Origin: Haliclona indistincta
Lineage: Eukaryota; Porifera; Demospongiae; Haplosclerida; Chalinidae
DNA length: 64,000 nucleotides
Direction of reading: 5' to 3'
NCBI GenBank assembly: GCA_964017065.1
Contig: OZ024783.1
Span: 18,141,752-18,205,751, forward strand
This document shows, in pieces, positions 55,381 through 64,000 of the stretch (the first letter of the stretch is position 1; every line of letters starts with the position of its first letter). The translations under genes were made by a program, and so were the position numbers. Below the pieces are notes generated by a model that saw nothing but the letters and a program-made list of their open reading frames with translations, did no database searches and had not been told where the DNA came from.

Positions 55381-56010
55381 TAGGTATTTCCATGCTCAAA
55401 ATAATTGTCTGATCAATCCTAGATGTCTGGAATCTAGAGAAACGCTAAGACAGCTAAGATCTAAAACGGCTCCCTGAGAGTCGCAATCTTGATTTTAATC
55501 ATCAAGCAAGCAGTCCCGGCGACTTTCATAGACTTCCTACAAGCGCTTACACTTCAGAGTCACTTAGAGATAGTTAAAATGCAGTAGATATGTATATAAC
55601 AGTAGAGATATGTGCGAGAACTCATTTTCACACATGAGTAGCCGCCATCTTAGTTCGAGGTCTTCCCTACATATCATTGGCGATCGGCAATGATAATAAT
55701 ATCCTTTTATGACTTTGAAATTATTTTGATAAAGGAAACGAAACAGAATCCACCACCAATGTGAGTAAAAACAAGAATGTGATGACACTAACAAGTTGAC
55801 GTCATGCTCTATTTTTGTTAGCTCTGTCAATATTTATAGCAGTTTACTAATGCAGTGCATGTTGATTTCGTTTTTTGAAAGTGTGCTTTTTCATTTTGTA
55901 CAAGCATAATAATTATTATCAACATAATATTATGAACAAACACTGTCATAGATTCACTTTTACAGTGTACGTTTGAAGTAGTAAGTAGTCAATAGTAAGA
56001 GCAGTTCAAC
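55381..56010. other. Upstream region of P4
   Basis: From about 55780 it resembles the proximal upstream region of P3 and P5 (TTGATTTC...GAAAGTGTGCTTTTTCATTT, then CAATAGTAAGAGC just before the ATG). The rest is non-coding. Confidence 0.6.
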
Positions 56011-57741
56011 ATGAAGCTACGTGGTTCTCTGCTAGTGATTGTCTGCTGTCTGGTGGTGGAATTTGTTAACATCACTCGAAAAGATTATTTGTATCTTACA
56101 GTTTATACAACTATTACAGTAGTTAATCAAGTTGCTCAAGGGCTGCTTTTCTTGATATATCCACTCGTGGGTCATCTGACAGATGTCTACCTGACCAGGT
56201 ATAGTAGCCTGAAATGGTCCTTTGGTTTACTCTTGTTCACAACCTTTGCTTCTGTGGTATATAGTATAATTGATATTACAGTATCAAATGTATTCAAATT
56301 GTTCATCTTTCATCATCAGCAAACAGCAGTTATATCAGCCGTGATATTTGTAGTGTATATCATTGGACTGGGATTTTTTAAGGCTAATGCCATTCAGTTT
56401 GGACTGGATCAGTTACTAGAGGCTCCCACACCTAAACTGATTTCTTTCATCCACTGGTACTACTGGGCTCAGAATGTTGGCAGTTTAGCATTGTTCTACA
56501 TTACAATTCTTGGTTCGAAAATCTCTGACGAACTCCATGTGCATTTGATAACAAATATCACAAGTGAAGAGAGGTATAAAAGCTTAAGCAGTGTAGTAAC
56601 AACTCCATTACTGATTGCATGGACTATAATTCTAACAGCAGTACTGGTCAAATTTTGCACTACAAGAAAGTATTTCTACATTCAAACAGTAGGTCTGAAT
56701 CCATTCAAGAATATCTACAAAGTGCTCAAGTACTCTTGGAAGCACAAGGTCCCTGAGCATCGCAGTGCCTTCACCTACTGGGAGGAGGATATTCCACGCC
56801 GTATTGACCTGGGAAAGAGCAAGTATGGAGGACCATTCACCAATGAGGAGGTGGAGGACACCAAGACATTCCTACGCATCCTACCACTCCTCCTGTGTCT
56901 GTTTGGATATCATCTAGCAGGAGATGGCTACTCAGCTACAGAACAGATCCAGAAGACCAGCTGTCCTTCACTAGCAGTACTGCTACTGATTGTGATTAAT
57001 CCACTCCACATGAGCACTCTTGTTGCAGTGGTTGGTATACCACTGTATCGACTGGTGATTGTGAAAGTGATTCCAAGACTGAAGAATGTTCGAATGCTCA
57101 CAAAAATGTGGATCGGTCTGTACCTCTCACTACTGCAAATTGTGTTGTACATCATAGTGGCTGTTAACCATGACACCACATACTGGCAGCAACATCACAC
57201 TGTTATTCCTTATGAACATCATTATTCTATCACTAGAGATTGCTATATCATTCGTACTGGTTGTAGCTTCAATCCTCACTTAGGGTTTTGGCACTGTCAG
57301 CAATACAGTGATCCAGTTGACAACACCTACCTGTGGTTCATCATTCCTCAGCTCCTCAATGGTCTCTCTTCTCTGCTTGTCTCCATGACAGTGTTTGAGT
57401 TCATCTGTGCCCAGGCTCCTCGCACTACCCAGGGGCTGCTCATTGGTCTGTGGTACGCCACCTTCAGCATCAGGTACTTAGTAGTCGGCATCCTGGACTA
57501 TTTTATCACAGAAAATAGGTCTTGGCTGATCAGTGAAGGAGTGAAGGGGATTTTGATCCTAGTATCTCTGGTGCTGTTCTCATGTGTGTCAAGAAGCTAC
57601 CGCTACCGACAGCGCGACGAGGTAGTCAACGAGCAACAAATGATTGAAGACACTCATGAGAGGTGGTTTAAACAAGAAGAGGAGTACATGCAAGAACAAA
57701 GAGAGCTGCTACAAAAGATTGAAAAAAGGAACAATTTGTAA
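56011..57741 (+). CDS. P4: intact POT/MFS transporter
   Basis: Single-exon, 576 residues from ATG 56011, very similar to P3 throughout. It has the same POT signatures (YPLVGHLTDVYLTRYSSLKW, AIQFGLDQLLEAPTPKL, EFICAQAPRTTQGLLIGLW) and likewise lacks the TM1 ExxER motif. The C-terminus is four residues longer (IEKRNNL). The central cytoplasmic segment (KYSWKHKVPEHRSAFTYWEE, then GGPFTNEEVEDTKTFLRIL) is the best conserved part between copies. Helices as described for P3. Substrate unknown. Confidence 0.85.
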   Translation: MKLRGSLLVIVCCLVVEFVNITRKDYLYLTVYTTITVVNQVAQGLLFLIYPLVGHLTDVYLTRYSSLKWSFGLLLFTTFASVVYSIIDITVSNVFKLFIFHHQQTAVISAVIFVVYIIGLGFFKANAIQFGLDQLLEAPTPKLISFIHWYYWAQNVGSLALFYITILGSKISDELHVHLITNITSEERYKSLSSVVTTPLLIAWTIILTAVLVKFCTTRKYFYIQTVGLNPFKNIYKVLKYSWKHKVPEHRSAFTYWEEDIPRRIDLGKSKYGGPFTNEEVEDTKTFLRILPLLLCLFGYHLAGDGYSATEQIQKTSCPSLAVLLLIVINPLHMSTLVAVVGIPLYRLVIVKVIPRLKNVRMLTKMWIGLYLSLLQIVLYIIVAVNHDTTYWQQHHTVIPYEHHYSITRDCYIIRTGCSFNPHLGFWHCQQYSDPVDNTYLWFIIPQLLNGLSSLLVSMTVFEFICAQAPRTTQGLLIGLWYATFSIRYLVVGILDYFITENRSWLISEGVKGILILVSLVLFSCVSRSYRYRQRDEVVNEQQMIEDTHERWFKQEEEYMQEQRELLQKIEKRNNL

Positions 57742-58220
57742 AGTAACACCTATTTGACATTGAAACGTACAGTTCTATCTCAATGTGAGTGATATATAGT
57801 TTCATAGCATGTTTTATTGTACGTAGTAATAATTATTTTGTGTGCTGGAGATTAATTGATTTTTATTAAACAAAAACTGACTTTCAAGATAGTGTCTTGA
57901 AAAATGCTGTTCATTTCAACTAAAACAATTACAGAATCTGCTTTTCATTATAGTATCTGTACCTTTTTATAGATACTACATAGAAATTATTTGCGGAAAT
58001 ACTAGATTTATTTTGGTCGGGAGGGTTATTGTACATGTGCCTGTGTGAGTTCCAGAAATACTATTAAAGTATATGCGTGGGCGGAATCAAAGGCACTGCA
58101 CTTCCTGTAAATCAGCGTCATATTGAACGTGCCTTAATTCCCATAAAGCACGCTGACGTTCGAATTCACTCGGTAGCGTTACAGCTTGATCTAGTCAGCC
58201 GCGGCATATACTTTAAACCA
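57742..58220. other. 3' flank of P4 with decayed B remnant
   Basis: Contains GAGGGTTATTGTACATGTGC...AGAAATACTATTAAAG at 58020-58070, a decayed version of the stretch next to the B fragments after P3 and P5. Otherwise non-coding. Confidence 0.5.
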
Positions 58221-58318
58221 CTTAATATAGGTAAGTCGTGCTCTACGTGATTTATGGCACTCGGGCTGTGGTCTCGTGCCATAAATCACGTAGAGCACTC
58301 CTTACCTACATTAAGTAA
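58221..58318. repeat. Long near-perfect hairpin
   Basis: CTTAATATAGGTAAG... folds on ...CTTACCTACATTAAG. The core arms GTGCTCTACGTGATTTATGG and CCATAAATCACGTAGAGCAC are perfect, the stem is about 40 bp in total, and the loop is about 15 nt. It could be a foldback MITE or a miRNA-type precursor. Confidence 0.85.
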
Positions 58319-58474
58319 TACATAATGAGTCAGGGTTGATAGCTCAGTCTAATAGTGTTGCATTTTAATTTATTAATGATAACTGTCTTCAAAGGGATTA
58401 GAATCAATGTGTTGTCTTTAGAATGTATGATAACATTGGCTCCTTGAAGTCTCACTATTTGTCAAGTTTTACTT

Positions 58475-58640
58475 ACGAGGTCTCTCTTTCGCTTGTCTCC
58501 ACGACAGTGCTTGAGTACTAGTTTCTTCTCACATCAAAAATGATTCAATAATGTAATGCATACACAGAGATGTGGGTCAGTACCTCTCACTACTAATGCT
58601 AGTCGTGTTGTACATCGTAGTGGTTTTTAGTCATGACATA
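58475..58640 (+). pseudogene. Small scrambled POT remnants
   Basis: 58479-58517 resembles the block for GLSSLLVSMTVFE. 58568-58640 resembles the block for MWIGLYLSLLQVVLYIIVVV and HDT. The two are in reversed order relative to the gene, so this is rearranged debris. Confidence 0.6.
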
Positions 58641-60576
58641 AGATTTTCTTGTGAAACTCTGTGTTCTTCACTTGTTATTAAGCATACAAGTGATGGTTTA
58701 GTTTCAATTCTTCTTTGGAGTTGTGGTACTGTGATCTACATTGTTCTCAATAGTACATGTTGATCTTGCATGAATGGAATCACTAGTAACAGTTCCTACA
58801 TTATCTGAAACTCTGAGCTGCTCATACGTAAGCACTAGTGTATTAATGTTTCTATGCTAGACTTCAAAAACAGCGTCTTTTTATCTGACATGCCTTATGG
58901 AACTGCATTGATGTTATAAACAGCTTTAAACTATATTGAAACTAAAAGCTCAATTCTACATGTGTGTACGTAGTGATAATTACTTGTGAAGAGAAAACAG
59001 TTTACCGCTTGAGTAATAACGTGGTTGAAAACCAGTTGACAAATGTCTTTCTTTGACTGCTAGAAATACATTATAGTCATTATCATTAGTTGTAGGTAAT
59101 GATGTCATTCATGATAATTAGTTAAAGGAGAAGGAAGAGTGCATGTATATGCAATGAAAACGAGGATTTTATGAACTCATTGTGACGTGCAGCACTGACC
59201 TAAAATTAATGTCCACACAATGTTTTGATGTGCAAGTAAAAATAACGAAGATGACAAAATTATATAGAAAGAAGACATCCATTTCATGAAAATTTGATTT
59301 GGTCCATCTACAAAGCTCTGTGTTATAAAAAGCTTTCCATCATGGAAATTTGTGGATTATGTTTATTTGCTATAAATATTTTAGTACTGTGTTTATCCTA
59401 ATACATTCTTATCAAAGGAATTTGAAACTCGTATTTGGCTGTTGCATACGTACCAAGTCATGCAGTTCAACATGAAGATCAACTTCTTCAGTTGTATGAT
59501 AGTCTTCTTTACCGTATGTATGCTACTCTTCAATAGGATAAGAATCATAAGTTATTCATGGTAATGCATATTGTTGCGTATTGTCACGGCATACAAGGAA
59601 CCTAAGACGATCGGTAAGAGCATGCCAGCCCATAATATTATCACCGTAGCAAAAGATCTGCAATAATTATTATAAACTCATCATCGATCCCTGACCTAGC
59701 TTTATACAAGCATGACTTAAAATTTACAGCTCAAACAGCTTTATACATCTAGGCAACTTTTTTGAGCATGCATTCAGCTCACTTGATGAATAATTATTAG
59801 TTAAGTGTACATGTATCACTCACGCCTTGTGCATGCTATCATAATGCTTCAGCTTTTACTTTGGTGATCTGATGCTTACTATCGTTTGCATAGAATATAT
59901 CTATCTGCTGCATATCTTCATCTATTCTTCAATAGGATGAGAATCATAATTTATTCATGGGGTAATGCATTGCTGTATATATTGTCATGGCATACGAGGA
60001 AGCAAAGAGACGTACAGGCCAAACAGCCAGTGCAAGCTACTAAGAAAGATTGCTACCACTTCACTTACTATCTAAAGCCATTGTCTTGACGTTTCTTCAT
60101 GATTTTGTGGTGTCAATCGTTGCTTTTACTACGTGACGTCTACCGACAAGACAATCCAAACGAATTGTGCTATTGTTGTAGTCACCACTAAAAATTATTT
60201 AGGTAGCATTACACTAGTAATGCTATTATTACAATCCTTTTATCTTATTTACTTACCTTAATTTTCGCAATCTTGTTTCCATACTTTTCGATACATGTAC
60301 CAACCCTTAATCTCGTTCAATTTTGTTAAAATGTTTTTATTACTTGTAATAATAATGTTTAACATCAAGAATTTGATGATGTTAACCAAGATGACATCAT
60401 GCCGCTCTAGGTATGTTAGCCCTGTACATATTATAGCAGCTTACTAATACAGTGAATGTTGATTTCATTTTGTGAAAGTGTGCTTTTTCATTTTGCACAA
60501 GCATATCAACATATCTACAAACACTGTCATACATTCAGTGGACGTTTCAAGTAGTCAATAGTAAGAGCTGTTCAAC
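58641..60576. other. Spacer between P4 and P5
   Basis: Non-coding. 59525-59605 and 59930-60005 are diverged direct copies (CTTCAATAGGATRAGAATCATAA, CATGGCATACRAGGAA). 59465-59510 (TTCAACATGAAGATC...) looks like a decayed POT start. From 59965 on it is the duplicated P3/P5 upstream flank without the MITE. Confidence 0.55.
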
Positions 60577-62526
60577 ATGAAGCTACGTGGTTCTCTGCTA
60601 GTGATTGTCTGCTGTCTGGTGGTGGAGTTTTGTAACATCACACGAAAAGATTATTTGTATCTTACAGTTTATACAACTATTACAGTAGTTAATCAAGTTG
60701 CTCAAGGGACACTTTTCTTGATATATCCACTCGTGGGTCATCTGACAGATGTCTACCTGACCAGGTATCGTAGCCTGAAATGGTCTTTTGGTTTACTCAT
60801 GTTAACCACCTTTGCTTCTGTGGTATATAGTATAATTGATTTTACAGTTTCAAATGTATTCAAATTGTTCATCTTACATCATCATCAAACAGCAGTTATA
60901 TCAGCCGTAATATTGGTAGTGTATATCATTGGACTGGGATTTTTTAAGGCTAATGCCATTCAGTTTGGACTGGATCAGTTACTAGAGGCTCCCACACCAA
61001 AACTGATTTCTTTCATTCAGTGGTACTACTGGGCTCAGAATTTTGGCAGTTTAGCATTGTTCTACGTTACAATTCTTGGTTCGAAAATCTCTGATGAAGT
61101 CCATGTGCATTTGCTAACAAATATCACAAGTTACGAGAGGTATAAAAGCTTAAGCAGTGTATTAACAATTCCAGTACTGATTGCATGGAGTGTAATTCTA
61201 ACAGCAGTACTGATCAAATTTTGCTTATGCTGCTTTCATTCACGGGTACACACACAAGTTCACCTACTTGTGCAGAACTAATCCTGATATAGACCAACTT
61301 CTGGAACCCATTGAAAAGATCATTCGTACCCTTCTCATCCCCACCTGGACTGGCCAGGATGCACCCAATGATGTTGTTCGCTCTCTGTTTGCCCTGCCTG
61401 TTCGACTCGGAGGTCTGGGGATCAGTAATCTGACAGTGTCTGCTTCCTTTGAATACACCTCCTCCTTGGAAATATCGGCTGCTCTATCCCAGGCAATTGT
61501 TGACCAACAACCGGAGTACACCTATGAAATCTACGAGGACCAGTGCCTTGCAAAAGACTCTGTCAAGCTTGGAAGACGTAAACGTGCTAGTGATTTGGCC
61601 TCATCTCTAAAGTCTGCCTTACCTCCTACTCTTCTGAAAGCCATGGAGTTAGCCCAAGAAAAGGGATCTTCAAGTTGGTTATCTGCCCTTCCCTTAGAAC
61701 AATATGGTCTGACCCTCCACAAAGGAGCTTTCCGGGATGCCCTTGCTCTCAGATATGGTTGGACTCCTGCCAACCTACCTACGCATTGTGCCTGTGGGGC
61801 TGGTATGTCTGTAGGACATGCTCTCTCTTGCCCCAAGGGTGGCCTGCCAATTGCCAGACACAATGAGGTTAGAGATACTGTAGCTTGCTGATTGGGCGAA
61901 GTCTGTAACAACACTACGGTGGAACCAACCCTGCAACCAATCGCTGGTGAAGTCCTCCGCCATGCTACTGCGATTGCTGAGGATGGCGCGCGACTGGACA
62001 TTGCTACAGATGGTTTTTGGGGAGGTCCCTTCGAAAGGGCGTTTTTTGATGTCTGCGTGTTCAATCCCTACGCTCCTTCAAACTCCAGTCAATCCCTTGC
62101 TGCCACCTACCGGAAACATGAGAAACGAAAGAGCCGTGCTTACGAACAGAGAGTACGTGAAATTGAGCACGGTTCCTTCACCCCCTTAATCATGTCTGCC
62201 ACTGGTGGAGTTGGTGCTGCGGCAAACGTTTGCTATAAGAGACTTGCATCCCTACTGTCAGTAAAGTGGAACATGCCCTACTCCTGCTCTCTTGCCTGGA
62301 TCAGGTGTAAACTCTCCTTCTCCTTGTTACGATCATCGATCCAGTGTTTGAGAGGCTCCAGGTCATCTCCTCACACTCCTATGCATCCCTGCCATCTTGT
62401 GGCTTTCCATGAGTCTGGGATCACTGCTACCGGTCGGCACTAAAACTATCATTTTGAACCTAACCTATTGTATATGCTTCTATTTCCTACTTTGTATCAT
62501 CACTTGGAATTATTATATTTTTAGTA

Positions 62527-62563
<37 letters not shown>

Positions 62564-63642
62564 AATTTTGCACAACAAGAAAGTATTTCTACATTCAAAA
62601 AGCAGGTCTGAATCCATTCAAGAATATCTTCAAAGTGCTCAAGTACTCTTGGAAGCACAAGGTCCCTGAGCATCGCAGTGCCTTCACCTACTGGGAGGAG
62701 GATATTCCACGCCGTATTGACCTGGGGAAGAACAAGTATGGAGGACCATTCACCAATGAGGAGGTGGAGGACACCAAGACATTCCTACGCATCCTACCAC
62801 TCCTCCTGTGTCTGTTTGGATACCATCTAGCAGGCGATGGCTACTCTGCTCCAGAACAGCTCCAGAGGACCAGCTGTCCTTCACTACCAGTACTGCTACT
62901 GATTGTGATTAATGCACTCCACATGAGCACTCTTGTTGCAGTGGTTGGTATACCACTGTATCGACTGGTGATAGTGAAATTTATTCCAAGACTGAAGAAT
63001 GTTCGAATGCTCTCAAAAATGTGGATTGGCCTTTACCTTTCACTACTTCAAGTTGTGTTGTACATCATAGTGGTTATTAACCATGACACCACATACTGGC
63101 AGCAACATCACACTGTTATTTCTTATGAACATCATTATTCTATCACTGGAGATTGCTATGTCATTCGTACTGGTTGTAGCCTCAATCCTCACTTAAGGTT
63201 TTGGCACTGTCAGCAATACAGTGACCCAGTTGACAACACCTACCTGTGGTTCATCATTCCTCAGCTCCTCAATGGTCTCTCTTCTCTGCTTGTCTCAATG
63301 ACAGTGTTTGAGTTCATCTGTGCCCAGGCTCCTCGCACTACCCAGGGACTGCTCATTGGTCTGTGGTATGCTACCTTCAGCATCAGGTACTTAGTAGTCA
63401 TCATCTTGGACTATTTTATCACAGAGAAGAGGTCCTGGCTGATCAGTGAAGGAGTGAAGGGGTTTCTGATCCTAGTGTCTCTTGTGCTGTTCTCATGTAT
63501 GTCAAGATGCTACCGCTACCGACAGCGTGATGAGATAGTCAACGAGCAACTAATGATTGAAGACACTCATGAGAGATGGTTTAAACAAGAAGAGGAGTAT
63601 ATGCAAGAACGAAGAGAGCTGCTACAAACCATTGAAACATAA
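60577..63642 (+). pseudogene. P5: POT gene disrupted by a LINE insertion
   Basis: Coding from ATG 60577 to 61224 and again from 62572 to TAA at 63640-63642. The two parts join in frame to a protein very similar to P3, including QFGLDQLLEAPTPKL and EFICAQAPRTTQGLLIGLW. The insertion lies in the codons of VKFC after the sixth helix. The frame reads into the LINE and stops at 61281, giving at most a 234-residue truncated product. No other disabling change was noticed, so the loss is recent. Confidence 0.9.
61225..62560 (+). mobile_element. 5'-truncated LINE with endonuclease-like C-terminus and poly(A)
   Basis: 1336 bp ending in 32 A (62529-62560) and flanked by TCAAATTTTGC on both sides (61214-61224, 62561-62571), an 11-bp target duplication. 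One frame from 61226 to 62443, broken by a single in-frame TGA at 61889, encodes the end of a non-LTR retrotransposon ORF. It has an RT-distal segment (LFALPVRLGGLGISNLTVSA), a CxC...HxxxC zinc knuckle (CACGAGMSVGHALSCPKGG), then ARLDIATDGFWGG, FFDVCVFNP and HEKRKSRAYEQRVREIEHG. The last resemble a restriction-like (PD-(D/E)xK) endonuclease, as in R2-type LINEs. The RT core is missing. Confidence 0.85.
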
Positions 63643-63904
63643 AGTTCTGTCTCACTGTGAATGGCACAAAGATTTCATTATAGAGTGCTTAGTGTAGTAA
63701 TTTGCTTTTGTGCCGAAGATAAAGTAAAACAGATCTTCAAGTTAGTGTCTTGAAAAATGCTCAACTATGGTTTTTAAATTACAGTGCATAATAATCTGAT
63801 TTGTAATAATTATAGTATCATTCTGTATCTTTTTATTGTTATTGAATGAAATAATTAGTGGAAACATTTTTTGTCATATTCATTAATTTGTCGGGAGAGT
63901 TATT
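63643..63904. other. 3' flank of P5
   Basis: Duplicate of the P3 3' flank (49207-49470); AT-rich, non-coding. Confidence 0.7.
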
Positions 63905-64000
63905 GTGCGTGCATGGGTTACAGAAACACCAATAACGTGTCTGGGCTCCTTGAAGAGTGTAGTTAGTGTCATTGATCCTGATGAGATTATTCAGCTTGTG
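63905..64000 (-). pseudogene. Edge of a B-gene N-terminal fragment
   Basis: Nearly identical to 49471-49567. On the minus strand it covers the NNLIRINDTNYTLQGA region and runs off the window. Its position convergent to P5 repeats the P3 arrangement. Confidence 0.7.

Overview
The window is animal nuclear DNA, AT-rich and very repeat-rich, with spliced genes, microsatellites, MITEs and a poly(A)-tailed retrotransposon. The gene families (parallel beta-helix proteins with POMP-like repeats fused to a multi-pass membrane domain, an expanded set of POT-type transporters, F-box/LRR-like proteins) and the integrase-type transposon fit an early-branching marine invertebrate. A demosponge is my best guess; this is inference from gene style, not a species identification.

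Layout. (1) 1-9.5 kb: the 3' end of a beta-helix/membrane gene (B1), then on the minus strand a decayed POT fragment and a POT gene (P1) broken by a tandem array of TTAA-target MITEs, then an F-box/LRR-like gene copy and a minus-strand LRR-like remnant. (2) 9.6-40.5 kb: a second, truncated copy of the LRR-like gene, split into three pieces (9590-10262, 37128-37418, 40331-40474) by two insertions with long terminal inverted repeats. The first, E1 (10263-37127), has 1.24-kb inverted arms. A third element, E2 (10435-22760), is nested inside E1's left arm. All three (E1, E2, E3) begin GGT..GTG and are flanked by 6-bp target duplications (TTCCTA/G, GTATAC, GAGATA). E2 carries a six-exon integrase-type DDE transposase, a RING-finger protein and a small two-exon protein divergent from the transposase. 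About 30 kb of the window is therefore a nest of related mobile elements, further hit by hAT-type and Mutator-type MITEs and holding minisatellites and a decayed tyrosine recombinase. (3) 40.5-64 kb: a tandem family of B and P genes: B2 (one-base frameshift), P2 fragment, P3 (intact), B fragment, B3 (intact), P fragment, P4 (intact), fragments, P5 (split by a 5'-truncated LINE with an 11-bp target duplication), B fragment at the window edge.

How it fits together. Wherever both partners can still be read, B and P face each other tail to tail (B+ P-, or P+ B-), so the array looks like repeated duplication, inversion and decay of one convergent B/P cassette. B proteins look like secreted-face beta-helix sensors or adhesins on a membrane anchor, and P proteins like 12-TM MFS/POT transporters. 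No functional link between them is shown by the sequence. Paralogous copies act as empty sites and allow several insertions to be mapped to the base.
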